64,000 nt of DNA from Hyphomicrobium sp. NDB2Meth4 (GTDB taxonomy: Bacteria; Pseudomonadota; Alphaproteobacteria; Rhizobiales; Hyphomicrobiaceae): the NCBI RefSeq assembly GCF_900117445.1, contig NZ_FPEJ01000003.1, positions 1 through 64,000 of the forward strand. The letters are read 5' to 3'. Shown piece by piece: positions 7,882-17,474 of this stretch. The translations under genes were made by a program, and so were the position numbers. The notes beneath the pieces are model-generated. The model was not told the origin of the DNA. It searched no databases and worked only from the letters and a program-made list of their open reading frames with translations. How positions within the stretch are numbered: position 1 is the stretch's first letter; each line of letters starts with the position of its first letter.

Positions 7882-8616
7882 TCAGGGCCGGTAGAGAAAC
7901 AGTCTGAACAGATCAGTCGGCGACCGATACAGCTCCTGAATCGCCGCGAAGCCAGATTCACTGCCTAGGCGCCGCCAATCCGATACCGTCTCCGGCAAAT
8001 CGCACGCCCGCACGTGTTTCAGTGCTTCGCTGAACTCAGCCGGCGAAAGCTCAGTCCAGTTGGCTCGCCCGATGTCCTCGAACCTTTCGAGGTACGCGTC
8101 CCGGTCCTCGCCATCCCGCCGTGTCGGCTCGTAGATCAGCAATGCACCGCCGGGCGCTAGGCTCGCGCGCACGTCACGCATGAATTTGCGTTTATCGTCG
8201 GTGGCGAGGTGGTGCAGCGACAGAGAGATCCAGACGATATCCTCGCCACCCTTGTCTTTGCTCGGTGCCTTCGTGAAATCCGCTTCAACCAGCGTCACGG
8301 GGCAGTCCAAATTGGCGAGGCTCTCCGCCGCCAGGGCGAGGGCCGGCGCCGATAGATCCACGCCTCGGTATTCGGCCACGTCCGTCTTGTGCAGCGCGCC
8401 GATAATCCCGCTGGCATCCCCGCAGGCCAGGTCGAGAATGCGGAACGGCCGAGCAACGTCGACATCCAGGAATTGGCGTAGCACAGCACACGCCTCCCGG
8501 TTCGACAGGTAGTCGTGCTTCAGGAACTTCCGATAGATATCCCACTGGCTCTGAAAGATTTCCAGCGCCTCGGCGTCAACGACGGTCTGAGCAGTATCTA
8601 AAACGGCCTGCGCCAT
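7882..8616 (-). CDS. Class I SAM-dependent methyltransferase
   Basis: This 244-residue protein carries motif I ILDLACGDASGIIGAL near residue 58 and a conserved AEYRGVDLSAPALALA segment. Motif II/III are at VTLVEADF and LHHLATDDKRKFM. It resembles the ubiE/COQ5-like or Methyltransf_12/25 families. It does not look like a close paralogue of the convergent neighbour: motif I and the surrounding residues differ. Substrate unknown; soluble. Confidence 0.85.
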   Translation of the reverse strand: MAQAVLDTAQTVVDAEALEIFQSQWDIYRKFLKHDYLSNREACAVLRQFLDVDVARPFRILDLACGDASGIIGALHKTDVAEYRGVDLSAPALALAAESLANLDCPVTLVEADFTKAPSKDKGGEDIVWISLSLHHLATDDKRKFMRDVRASLAPGGALLIYEPTRRDGEDRDAYLERFEDIGRANWTELSPAEFSEALKHVRACDLPETVSDWRRLGSESGFAAIQELYRSPTDLFRLFLYRP

Positions 8617-8687
8617 TGCGATCTCCCGGCAAACACCGCCGAACCCTATGACCGGAGCGTAAATAATGCCTTCCGCGCCCGATTAGA

Positions 8688-9821
8688 CTACGGGTTGAAT
8701 ATCAGAACCGCGTAGCAAAAGAAGAGCAGCAGATGCACTGCCCCTTGCAGGACGTTGGTTCGCGCCCCTGAAAACGTCAGCATACTCACGGTCAGTGTGA
8801 GAACCAGCAGAATGATATTCTCATCGTTGAGCCCCAGCGTGATGCTCTGCTGCGTCGCAAGGCCAATCATCAAAACGACCGGGACCGTCAGGGCCAGCGT
8901 TGACAGCGCCGAGCCAAGGCACAGGTTAATGGAACGCTGCAGCCGGTTGGCGAGGGCCGCCCGAAACGCGGTGATGCTCTCCGGTGCCAAGATGAGCGCC
9001 GCGATCAACGTACCGCCGACCGGCGCAGGCACGTCAAGTGTATGGATCCCCTGCTCCACTATAACCGCCAGATATTCCGCCAGACCCACCACCGGCAAAA
9101 GCGTCAGCAGCAATAGCAGCGCATGCTTCCCGATTGACTGACGTTCGCCATCGAGCCTTGCTGGCGGCTCGCACGCATCGTCGTACTTGATCTCGAAGAA
9201 CCCGCGATGCCGCATGGTCTGCAACGCCAGGAAGATCGCATAAAGCACCAGCGAAGCGAGCGAGAACAACGTCGCCTGGGAAGCATTGAGACCACCGCCC
9301 GCTGCCGAAGATTCAGTCGTGCGCGGCAAGATCAGGGCGATCGTCGATAGCGGGATCAATACCGCCAGATAGGCACGCGCGCCTTCGAGATTGTATTCCT
9401 GTTGCACGTGGCGCAGGCCACCCGCCAGCAGGCACAGTCCCACCATGCCATTCATCATGATCATGATGACCGAAAACATGGTGTCACGCGCCAGCGTCGG
9501 ATCAGTCACGCCCTCGAGCATCACTGCGACGATCAGCGACACCTCGATGACGATCACCGACACGGTGAGGATCAGCGTGCCGAGCGGCTCGCCCAGCAAC
9601 TCCGCCAGCGCATCGGCGTGGCGCACGACACCAAAGATGCAAACCGCGATCGCTGCCAGCAACCAGACGAACAGAACGCCGCGCTCGATAAGCTGACTGG
9701 GATCCGCCAGCCAGACGCGGCCGTACACGAGAAACAGCACCAGCGTGATGCCGCCGGCGACTACAGGTGCCTCGCTGCGAAAGCGCGCATCCCAGCGCAC
9801 TTGGCTCGTCCCGTCATGCAT
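8688..9821 (-). CDS. chaA: Calcium/proton antiporter, ChaA type (CaCA superfamily)
   Basis: This 377-residue membrane protein has about 11 hydrophobic segments. Two alpha-repeat motifs are visible: GEPLGTLILTVSVIVIEVSL (about 78-97) and ILAPESITAFRAALANRLQR (about 275-294), both with the acidic residue used for cation binding in the CaCA superfamily. Between them is a short cytosolic loop with an acid-rich DDACEPP stretch. ChaA exports Ca2+ (and Na+ or K+ at high pH) in exchange for protons across the inner membrane. Length and motif order match ChaA. Confidence 0.85.
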   Translation of the reverse strand: MHDGTSQVRWDARFRSEAPVVAGGITLVLFLVYGRVWLADPSQLIERGVLFVWLLAAIAVCIFGVVRHADALAELLGEPLGTLILTVSVIVIEVSLIVAVMLEGVTDPTLARDTMFSVIMIMMNGMVGLCLLAGGLRHVQQEYNLEGARAYLAVLIPLSTIALILPRTTESSAAGGGLNASQATLFSLASLVLYAIFLALQTMRHRGFFEIKYDDACEPPARLDGERQSIGKHALLLLLTLLPVVGLAEYLAVIVEQGIHTLDVPAPVGGTLIAALILAPESITAFRAALANRLQRSINLCLGSALSTLALTVPVVLMIGLATQQSITLGLNDENIILLVLTLTVSMLTFSGARTNVLQGAVHLLLFFCYAVLIFNP

Positions 9822-9996
9822 CCGGCCACCCTCCTTCTGGGAGAATTCCCTCGCACTAAGGCTTTTCAGCGCCCGACTTGGAACTGCTCCTTATGCCGCA
9901 CAGCTCGGCATTTGCTTTAACTAAGATCCTTCTCCACGAGCCTTCGTTAAAGGGGTAGATGTCTACTCATCGGGCCAATGTTTGATGGGGCCCGGC

Positions 9997-10224
9997 ATGA
10001 ACAGATCAGCTCTGATTGCGCTGCTTTTGATCCCGCTTGCGGCGGCCCAGGCCCATGGCGCGCGTATCGTGCAGCTCGCCCTGCCGACCCAGCAGCCTGA
10101 AGAACCACCCCGGCAATCGGTCGGAGATCCCGACCCCGCACCGATCATCAGTCTCGACCTGTTTGATTTTGGCAGCAGCGCTGAAGAAGCTTGGCCCTGG
10201 ACCGATACGCAGGACGAGGACTAG
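9997..10224 (+). CDS. Small exported protein of unknown function
   Basis: I chose the ATG at 9997 (75 residues) because GGGG lies about 7 bases upstream; an earlier ATG at 9985 has no ribosome site. Residues 1-20 are a short signal peptide (hydrophobic ALIALLLIPLAAAQAHG). The mature chain is Pro/Gln-rich, then acidic, ending in an Asp/Glu-rich tail with two Trp. No domain is recognised. It is convergent with the GGDEF-EAL gene, with a gap of 3 bp. Confidence 0.55.
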   Translation: MNRSALIALLLIPLAAAQAHGARIVQLALPTQQPEEPPRQSVGDPDPAPIISLDLFDFGSSAEEAWPWTDTQDED

Positions 10225-10227
10225 CGC

Positions 10228-12738
10228 TCAGGACGACGCGCGGCGGTGAACACCGGACGAGCGCGCAAGAATGCCGGCAACGTCGGCCGCGACCGCCGGC
10301 CGCCCGATGTAGTAACCTTGCGCCTCAGAGCACCCTTCAGCGCACACGCGATCCAACTGCTCGGCAGTCTCGATCCCTTCGGCGAGGGTCGCAATTCCCA
10401 AACTCTTCGACAGCGCCACGACCGAGCGCAACACAGCGAGCGCACTTCCCGACTCGCTCTCCAGATCGCGAATGAAGTGCTTGTCGATCTTTATCTTGTC
10501 GAAGCGAATGGTGGTCAGATAGCCAAGTGACGAAAAGCCCGTACCGAAATCGTCGAGAGCAACACCCACCCCGATCGCCTGCAGCTCTTCCAAGGCAGAG
10601 ACAACACCACCAACATCGTACATCAGTACCGATTCAGTGATTTCGAGTTCCAGCCGATTGGGTGACAGCCCCGAGACAGCGAGTGCCGCAATCACCGACT
10701 GGCGCACATTGCCCGAACGGAACTGCGCAATCGATAGATTCACCGCGACACGAATACCTTTCGGCCACGTTGCAGCGTCCGCGCACGCACGCCGCAGCAC
10801 CCAGTCCCCAAGCTGAACGATGAAGCCTGTTTCCTCCGCCAGCGTAACGAACTCACCCGGCGCGATGACACCGTGCTCGGGATGGTTCCAGCGCAGGAGC
10901 GCCTCGAACGACACGATCTCGTCGGTTTCAAGGTCGAGTTGCGGCTGGTAATACAGTTCGAACTGATCCTCACTCAGGCCGATGCGCATGTCATGCTCCA
11001 GCTTGTGCCGGGCACGCATGCGTGCGTCCATATCCCGCTCGAAGAAGCGCGTATTGCCTGGTCCCTCGCGCTTGGCCCGCGCCAATGCAAGGTCTGCGTT
11101 CGTCAGAAGCTCGTCTGGCTGGTCGCCATCAACCGGCGCGATGGCGACGCCCACACTGATCGAGATCGAGATCGGATGATCATCGATGTCGAACGAAGTG
11201 CCGAGCACTTCATGCAGTCGCTTGGCCAACGCGTCGGCTTCGCCAATCGGGTCGTCAGAAATCTGCAGCGCAATGAACTCGTCGCCGCCAATGCGCGCGA
11301 TCATGTCCACGCCGTTTAGCCGGCGACGCAAGCGATGCGCAACGTTCTGCAACAAGGTGTCGCCCGCAGACGGGCCGAACGTGTCATTGATTTCTTTGAA
11401 GCGATCGATCTCGAACAGCACGACACCGACGCTGCCGCGCGCGCCAGCGCCTTCACCCGCGAGCAACTCCTCGAGCCGCTCGCGCAGCTGTGCCCGGTTT
11501 GGCAGGTCGGTCAGCGTATCGTGGCGCGCCATGTATGACAGCCGCGCCTCGATCCTGCGCAGATACGTGACATCATCGTGCGTCGCCACCCAGCCGCCGC
11601 CGTCGAGCGGCGCGTGGGTGATGGCGATGATGCGCCCATCACTAAGCTCGTGCACTTTGGTATGCCTTACCGCCTCGCGCACGGATGCGAAGCGCTCTTC
11701 CAGATAGGCTTCGCCGTCCCGTCCATTGTAAAGCCCATTCGCAATCCGGCTTTCAACGATCTTACGAAACGGCGTCCCACGCCGCGCCAGATCACTCGAC
11801 AGGCCGTACATCTCAACGTAGCGCGTGTTGCAGACGAGCAGTCTCTGGTCCTGGTCGAACATGCACAAGCCCTGAGACATCTTCGAAAGCGCAGCGTCGA
11901 ACAGCCTGTTCTGCTCGCTCAGCTCCGCATCACGCCGGTCGAGCGCTGCCAGAGCCATCTCTGCTTCGGACCTTGCACGCGCCGATGCTTCGAGGTGCCT
12001 TTGCGCTGCTTCCAGCGCCTCGCCATAGTCCGTGAGATGCGCAGCCCTGCCGAGTACGCGTCGCGCACCATATGCGCCGGCAGCGAGCACTATCACGAGA
12101 CCTATTAGCGTCACGAGACGCTCGGCCTCGGCGGCAGGAAAAATCCGGAACGACGTCAGGTACTGCTCATAATCATTCGTGACGTTTTCCCAGCCGTCCG
12201 AAATGACCGCGCCGCAGACGATGAGGCTCCAACCGATAATGGCCGAGACGCCAGCGACGACAACAGGACGCGGATGGAACCGCAACGCCCGCACGCCCAC
12301 CAGCAATAACAGGAGCACGAAACCGGGCGCCTTCAGCACGCCCGACGCGGGATGACCGAAGGAGAATTGATAGCTCCAGATCAGCAGCAGAACGATGCCG
12401 ACATCGACAACGCTCAGCAGATCGAGGCTGTGCTCCGGCAGCGGCCGCCTATCTGCCAGCCACCAGCGCACCGCGGAGCTGCAGACGAGTCCGACAAGCG
12501 CCCACAGGACCCACTTATCGAGCGCTCCTAAGCTGCCGCGCAGCCCCGTCGTGTGCAGAACCAGAACAAATAAGGCGATCCCGGCCTGCGCCAGCGCGAT
12601 AGCCTTCTCGCCGCGGGCATCCTGCTCGCGCAGCTTCCGTATCAGCCGAAGCGACGGCGGCACATGCACGCGCGGCGCCTCTTCGGCGCCACGCTCACCA
12701 CCCCATGCTGTTGACGTCGGCACGGCTGACAAACTCAT
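10228..12738 (-). CDS. Membrane GGDEF-EAL protein with PAS domain
   Basis: This 836-residue protein has about six N-terminal membrane helices (40-230), a coiled coil (about 235-275), a PAS-type sensor domain (about 280-395), a GGDEF domain (about 405-565) and a C-terminal EAL domain (about 570-825). GGDEF is intact (RIGGDEF) and EAL is intact (FEALLRW), with conserved DDFGTGFSS in the EAL lobe. The product inhibition I-site (RxxD five residues before GGDEF) reads NGVD, so its Arg is lost. It could make or break c-di-GMP, and which activity dominates cannot be told from sequence. It is a single-gene unit. Confidence 0.92.
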   Translation of the reverse strand: MSLSAVPTSTAWGGERGAEEAPRVHVPPSLRLIRKLREQDARGEKAIALAQAGIALFVLVLHTTGLRGSLGALDKWVLWALVGLVCSSAVRWWLADRRPLPEHSLDLLSVVDVGIVLLLIWSYQFSFGHPASGVLKAPGFVLLLLLVGVRALRFHPRPVVVAGVSAIIGWSLIVCGAVISDGWENVTNDYEQYLTSFRIFPAAEAERLVTLIGLVIVLAAGAYGARRVLGRAAHLTDYGEALEAAQRHLEASARARSEAEMALAALDRRDAELSEQNRLFDAALSKMSQGLCMFDQDQRLLVCNTRYVEMYGLSSDLARRGTPFRKIVESRIANGLYNGRDGEAYLEERFASVREAVRHTKVHELSDGRIIAITHAPLDGGGWVATHDDVTYLRRIEARLSYMARHDTLTDLPNRAQLRERLEELLAGEGAGARGSVGVVLFEIDRFKEINDTFGPSAGDTLLQNVAHRLRRRLNGVDMIARIGGDEFIALQISDDPIGEADALAKRLHEVLGTSFDIDDHPISISISVGVAIAPVDGDQPDELLTNADLALARAKREGPGNTRFFERDMDARMRARHKLEHDMRIGLSEDQFELYYQPQLDLETDEIVSFEALLRWNHPEHGVIAPGEFVTLAEETGFIVQLGDWVLRRACADAATWPKGIRVAVNLSIAQFRSGNVRQSVIAALAVSGLSPNRLELEITESVLMYDVGGVVSALEELQAIGVGVALDDFGTGFSSLGYLTTIRFDKIKIDKHFIRDLESESGSALAVLRSVVALSKSLGIATLAEGIETAEQLDRVCAEGCSEAQGYYIGRPAVAADVAGILARSSGVHRRASS

Positions 12739-12933
12739 ACTCCGGACGGGATAACGACATAGCCGCGCGACCGTGATGCTTGCGAGTTCCGCGCAGCAAC
12801 CACGAACGCGCGGCTGGCAAAGCTGCCACAGACCGCGTTACCTGTCCTTTTCCGCGAGAAGAGCTTTACGCGCTTTGGCGTCCCAGAACGATTGTTCAGT
12901 TAACGCCAAGTGTGTCCGGAGCGCAGACGTGTC

Positions 12934-13506
12934 CTATTGCCGAACACCCTCGATTTCGAGAGCCATTTCGACCGTTTGAGATGCAGGACCAAGATTAAAA
13001 TTGATGTCGAAGTCCTTAAGCGGCAGCGTCGTGGTGCCGGTAAAACCTTGGCGCTGACCACCCCAAGGATCCGAGCCGCCGCCTACACGCGTTGCCTCGA
13101 TCGTGATCTCCTTGGTTACGCCGTGCAGCGTCAGGTTCCCCTTGATCGTCGCCTTGTCGCCGTCGAGCTTTACGCTCGTGCTCTCGAAAGTTGCCGTAGG
13201 GAATTTCGACGTATCGAGGAAGTCTTTGCCGCGCAGATGCTTGTCGCGCTCGGCATGGTTGGAGTTGACGCTGTCGGTGTCGACCTCCACCTTGACCTTC
13301 GATGCCTCCGGGTTCGCCTCGTCGAACGAGAACGTACCCTTGAACTTGTCGAAGCGACCCGTCAGCCAGCTGAAGCCGAGATGCTTGATGCGGAAGTTGA
13401 TCGAGGCATGCGCCTTATCCGTGTCGATCACGTAGTCGGCGGCGCTCACCGGTGCAACAGAGAATAGCGCTGCGATCAACGCGAGTGATCCGGCGGATAA
13501 CTTCAT
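12934..13506 (-). CDS. Periplasmic YceI-family lipid-binding protein
   Basis: This 190-residue protein has a signal peptide (1-22, ending VSAAD) and a complete YceI domain (25-188): [15 protein letters not shown], the central [16 protein letters not shown] motif, [10 protein letters not shown] and the C-terminal region with FNLGP. YceI proteins form a lipocalin-like barrel that binds polyprenoid lipids in the periplasm. It sits 27 bp after the cytochrome b561 gene, the same pairing as yceJ-yceI in E. coli, so the two are probably one transcript. The 3' end runs into a ~190 bp gap toward the GGDEF-EAL gene with nothing visible in it. Confidence 0.93.
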   Translation of the reverse strand: MKLSAGSLALIAALFSVAPVSAADYVIDTDKAHASINFRIKHLGFSWLTGRFDKFKGTFSFDEANPEASKVKVEVDTDSVNSNHAERDKHLRGKDFLDTSKFPTATFESTSVKLDGDKATIKGNLTLHGVTKEITIEATRVGGGSDPWGGQRQGFTGTTTLPLKDFDINFNLGPASQTVEMALEIEGVRQ

Positions 13507-13533
13507 GAGAACGGCTCCTGTTGGTGGATTGAG

Positions 13534-14085
13534 TTAGTTCTTCTTAGGCCCCGACAGCATCCGCGTAAGAATGCGAGTGCGGTCGAAGAAGTGGTGCTTC
13601 AGGGCAGCGATCACGTGCAGCAGCACGACGATCATGGTGATGTCGGCCAGCGTCTCGTGAATTTCGCCGGCGGTCTTCTCCATACCTTTGTCTTCGATGA
13701 TTGCCGGCACGCTGAACCAATCGAACACTTCGACCGGGCGTCCGTCCGCGGTCGACATCAAATAGCCACTCACCATCAGCGCGAACAGCAACGGATAGAA
13801 ACCCCAGTGCACGATTTTCGAGCCCCAGCGCTCGATCGGCGACAGCTCATCGTCGGCCGGATGCGTGTTCGCCAACCGCCAACCGAGCCTGATGGTGAGA
13901 AGAATGAGAAGTAGAATGCCGACGCTGCGATGCAGGTTTGGAGCGCTCTGGTAGTAGGGGCTGTAATAGTTCAACTCGACCATCCAGAGGCCGAGCACAT
14001 ACATGCCGATGATGGCCACCGCCATTATCCAATGAACGGCGCGCGTCGGCAGACCATAGCCGGCGGCCGTATCGCGGATCTGCAT
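13534..14085 (-). CDS. Cytochrome b561 (YceJ-like)
   Basis: I place the start at the ATG at 14085, because GGGGAAGGGG precedes it by about 7 bases; the upstream ATG at 14115 has no ribosome site. The 183-residue protein has four membrane helices with the haem-ligand histidines expected of bacterial cytochrome b561: RAVHW in helix 1, NLHRSVG in helix 2, KIVHWGFY in helix 3 and LLHVIAALKHHFFD in helix 4. It should shuttle electrons between the quinone pool and periplasmic partners. It is upstream of the YceI gene in an apparent operon. Confidence 0.9.
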   Translation of the reverse strand: MQIRDTAAGYGLPTRAVHWIMAVAIIGMYVLGLWMVELNYYSPYYQSAPNLHRSVGILLLILLTIRLGWRLANTHPADDELSPIERWGSKIVHWGFYPLLFALMVSGYLMSTADGRPVEVFDWFSVPAIIEDKGMEKTAGEIHETLADITMIVVLLHVIAALKHHFFDRTRILTRMLSGPKKN

Positions 14086-14228
14086 GCTGAGCCCCTTCCC
14101 CTTGCCTGCGCTCATGTAGTCAGCGACGCCACGCCGTCAACAGGCTGATCGCGCGAAACTTTGCCATCGTTGATCGCAAACGCGCGAAGCGGCTTAAATC
14201 CGTCGCGGCCGGGATTTGCCAGAAGGCG

Positions 14229-16451
14229 CTACGTCGCAGACTTCGGCTGATCCGCCGCAGCCAGCCTCGAAAAAGCCGCGTAAAGCCGCGCATAGCTGCC
14301 ATGCGCCGCACAGGCTGCGTAAGCCGCACGAACCTGGTCCGCGTCGCCTTCATTTATAGATGTCAGCAATAACTGATGCGCTTCGAGCAACTGCCTGAAG
14401 CCTGGCGTGCGCGCCAATGCCTCATCCCCGACCAGTGCGAATATTCGCTCGGCGCGCTGTTTACCGCGTACCGCCACCGATCCGAGTTCCAGCAGCGCCA
14501 TGTCCGGGGCAGCGCGTGCAGTGCTCTCGCCCACGACAATCGGCACGCCGTACGTCTTCGTCTCGCCTTCCAGACGGGACGCGACATTCACCACGTCGCC
14601 GAGAATGGAATAATCGAAACGCTGCGGCGAGCCGACATTCCCGACGCAGCACGCCCCGGTATTGAGGCCGATGCCAAGCTCGACCTTGTGTGCAGCCTCA
14701 CCACGCGCCGCAGCCTCGGCTGCCCATAGGTCATTCAACTTGTCGAGCTGCTCCTGCATGCGCAATGCCGCACGACACGCATTGGCAGCATGAGCCGGAT
14801 CGGCGAGCGGTGCATTCCAGAACGCCATCACAGCATCGCCCATGAATTTGTCTATCGTCCCTCGCTCTTCGAGAATGATCTCGGAGAGTGGCGTGAACAT
14901 GCGATTGAGAAACGCGATCAGCGCCTCGGCCGACAGGCCCTCCGCAATGTTGGTGAAGCCGCGCACATCGGCGAACAGCACCGTCACCTCGCGGGTCTCT
15001 CCGCCCAGCTTCAGCTTGTCGTGATTGCGCGCCAGCTCCTCCACGAGAGGCGCTGCCACGTAGTGACCGAACGCAGCTCGCACGCGCCAACGCTCCCGCT
15101 CCGTGGCGACATAGCCTGCAAGCGAAACGGCAAGGTAGACGAGTAAAATCGCCAACGACGGATAGACGGGATCGAGGAGATAGCCTGTATTCCTGTACGC
15201 AATCCACGATCCCGCGAACACCAGCAAGATGGCAGCTCCGCCAACGACCGCCGCGCTGGTCGCCCCGAGGCGTCCGATGAGCCACGCCAGCGCCGCGCCA
15301 ACGCCGACGAGATAAACGAGCTCCAGCCCAAGTGCGAACGGCGGCCGCACCAGGTGCTCTCCCGAAAGCATCTGCTCAAGCGCCTGCGCGTGCACTTCGA
15401 CGCCTGGAACCGCCGTATCGAGCGGCGTCGCCCTCAAGTCGAGCAGACCAACTGCGCTCGTGCCGATGAGAATGTCGCGCCCTTTGATGCTGGCGGGCTC
15501 GTATGTGCCATCGAGTATCGTGTGCGCCGATATGTACCGACGCCGATCCGGGCGCGAAAACCGCAACCACAATTCGCCGTCCGCCTCCGTCGGCAGAACT
15601 GTCTTCCCCACACGCACTTGCTCGATGCCCGTGCGTTGGCCAAAAGCACCGACGCTGCTGCCGCCCGATGAGCGCACGAACACCGTGCTTTCGCCCATAC
15701 CGACCCGCAGCGCTTCCAGCGGCAGCGACGGATAGAGCTCCCCGCCGATGGCAACCAACAACGGCACGCGTCGCACCACCTGATCGCGCTCAGGCAGCCA
15801 GTTGACAGCTCCGACCCCCTTCGCCGCGTCGTTCAGCACCGGCAGGCTTCGCACGGCCCCCGCATAGCGCGGCACGAACTGCAAAGGATCATCGCCCGCA
15901 ATGGCAAACCGCGCGCGCACCGCCGGCCCCGGCGCGCTGCTCGAGCTTTCACCCGCCACGCCCAGCACAGACGCAGCAGCACCCAGCGCCCCCGCAAAGC
16001 GCGCATCACTCGACGGAAGCTCTCCCGCCTTATCCACCAGCGGACGCAGCTCAGGCTGATCCGCAAACAGCTTCGCAAATTCCGCCGGCGACAGCCGGTC
16101 CGGCTCGGCAAAGATCAAGTCGAGCGTGACAGTTCGCGCACCCGCCGCCGTCAACCGCTCAACGATCTCAGCCAGCTTTCCGCGCGGCCACGGCCACTGT
16201 CCCACACGGGCAAGGGAAGCATCGTCGATGTCGACGATCCGCACCGGAAGCGCTGCATCGAGCTGGCGCGGCGCAAGCTGCAGATATGTGTCGAACACCG
16301 CGAGCCGCAGTCGCGCCACTGGTTCGGGATCAGCAATGCGCAGCGCCACTGCCACCAACAGCAGCAATCCAGCAAGCAGGGCGTGGGCAGGCAGCGCGCG
16401 CAACGTCGAGACCCTGGAACCGCGGCGCTGATCGCCCCGCGCAGCGATCAT
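14229..16451 (-). CDS. CHASE2-domain class III adenylate cyclase
   Basis: This 740-residue protein has a first membrane helix (about 22-42), a periplasmic CHASE2 sensor domain (about 45-350, with VRIVDIDDASLARVGQWPWPR at its start given here in part), three more helices (about 370-450) and a C-terminal class III cyclase domain (about 485-690). The catalytic set looks complete: metal Asp in FADVRGFT and in MGDAVMAFW, adenine Lys/Asp in DKFMGD and ILGDVVNVASR, and the transition-state Asn/Arg in NVASR. The product is likely cAMP. The CHASE2 ligand is unknown. It is 40-plus bp beyond the alpha/beta hydrolase gene on the same strand. Confidence 0.92.
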   Translation of the reverse strand: MIAARGDQRRGSRVSTLRALPAHALLAGLLLLVAVALRIADPEPVARLRLAVFDTYLQLAPRQLDAALPVRIVDIDDASLARVGQWPWPRGKLAEIVERLTAAGARTVTLDLIFAEPDRLSPAEFAKLFADQPELRPLVDKAGELPSSDARFAGALGAAASVLGVAGESSSSAPGPAVRARFAIAGDDPLQFVPRYAGAVRSLPVLNDAAKGVGAVNWLPERDQVVRRVPLLVAIGGELYPSLPLEALRVGMGESTVFVRSSGGSSVGAFGQRTGIEQVRVGKTVLPTEADGELWLRFSRPDRRRYISAHTILDGTYEPASIKGRDILIGTSAVGLLDLRATPLDTAVPGVEVHAQALEQMLSGEHLVRPPFALGLELVYLVGVGAALAWLIGRLGATSAAVVGGAAILLVFAGSWIAYRNTGYLLDPVYPSLAILLVYLAVSLAGYVATERERWRVRAAFGHYVAAPLVEELARNHDKLKLGGETREVTVLFADVRGFTNIAEGLSAEALIAFLNRMFTPLSEIILEERGTIDKFMGDAVMAFWNAPLADPAHAANACRAALRMQEQLDKLNDLWAAEAAARGEAAHKVELGIGLNTGACCVGNVGSPQRFDYSILGDVVNVASRLEGETKTYGVPIVVGESTARAAPDMALLELGSVAVRGKQRAERIFALVGDEALARTPGFRQLLEAHQLLLTSINEGDADQVRAAYAACAAHGSYARLYAAFSRLAAADQPKSAT

Positions 16452-16487
16452 AGCCTCGCTGGCGCCCGCTCAGCCACTCCGGCGAAC

Positions 16488-17258
16488 TCAGTTGGTGACC
16501 ACCTTGGCGAGCCAGTCGGCGCAGTGCCCGGCCAAGGCCGGCGCCCCTTCCTCCATGATCAGGAAGTGACCGCGTCCCGCCGCCTCCTCGAAGGTTGCAT
16601 TAGCATAGAGGGCCGCCACCTTGCGGCACGTGACCGCCGAAATAACCTTGTCCTCAGAGCCTGCCACCACCAGCACCGGGCAGGTGACGTTGGCTTCGTC
16701 CACGGCGATCGTTCTCTGCTTGTCGAACATCCAGAAGAACAGCTCGAACAGTGCCAGGCCCGACTCGGCGCTGAACATGTCGAAGATCCGGCGCTGCCCA
16801 TCGGCGTCGAGGCTGGCGAGCGAATCCCCTTTCGCCACGTCGAACGACGGATTGAGCGCCTTGTCCCAGAACGGCGAGGCCTGCATCAGCCCCTTCGCCA
16901 GGTTCATTTCCTCTTCGGTCGAAGGCAGCACCCCCCACGGCGGCGCCGGGGCAAATAGCACCAGCGCCTTGGCAAGGCCTTGCGCCGCCAGCTGCTGCGC
17001 GATGAGCCCACCCATCGAATGCCCGATGATCACCGGCGGCTCCGGCAGGCGTTTGACGAATTCGGCCATGTCGCGCGTGTAGTCGGCGACGCTCTGCTTG
17101 GCGAGCAGTGGCGCTGGCTTACGCTTCGGTCCCGGCACATGGTACGGCAGATCGGGGGCCTCGCAGCTCCAGCCCCGCTCTGCAAATACGGGCATGATGT
17201 CCGCGAAACACCAGCCCCCGCAGAAGGCGCCATGGATGAGAACGATGTGCTTGGCCAT
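16488..17258 (-). CDS. Alpha/beta hydrolase
   Basis: The start at 17258 is favoured by GGGGAG 6-8 bases upstream; an upstream in-frame start would add 10 residues with no signal. The 256-residue protein is a typical alpha/beta hydrolase fold enzyme. The oxyanion loop is HGAFCGGWCF (near residue 9), the nucleophile elbow is GHSMGG (Ser near residue 90), the acid is Asp in VAGSEDKVI, and the base is the His in GRGHFLIMEE. It lacks a signal peptide, so it is cytosolic. The substrate is unknown. Confidence 0.9.
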   Translation of the reverse strand: MAKHIVLIHGAFCGGWCFADIMPVFAERGWSCEAPDLPYHVPGPKRKPAPLLAKQSVADYTRDMAEFVKRLPEPPVIIGHSMGGLIAQQLAAQGLAKALVLFAPAPPWGVLPSTEEEMNLAKGLMQASPFWDKALNPSFDVAKGDSLASLDADGQRRIFDMFSAESGLALFELFFWMFDKQRTIAVDEANVTCPVLVVAGSEDKVISAVTCRKVAALYANATFEEAAGRGHFLIMEEGAPALAGHCADWLAKVVTN

Positions 17259-17474
17259 TTGCTGCTCCCCCGTTTCGAAGTGCACCATGCCAGCAGACGG
17301 TTACGATTTCACGCCCCTATGCACCGGGCTTTAACCGTCGGCTATGGCAAGGTCGTTCTGCCTCGCCAGCCGCCGGCAGTTGACGCAGAGCTTGCAGCCT
17401 GAGAAGTCATCGCCTCAGCACACTATTTCCGGGGCGTCCGATTGCGCGCCTCGCCCATTCCCTGCAGGTTCGCT

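Noticed and set aside
7074-8616. Two convergent methyltransferases as a possible duplication
   Set aside because: Motif I and flanking residues differ clearly between the two, so they are different subfamilies and not a recent duplication.
16452-16487. Possible operon of the alpha/beta hydrolase with the adenylate cyclase
   Set aside because: The genes are close and on one strand, but nothing in the products links them, so I claim no functional unit.
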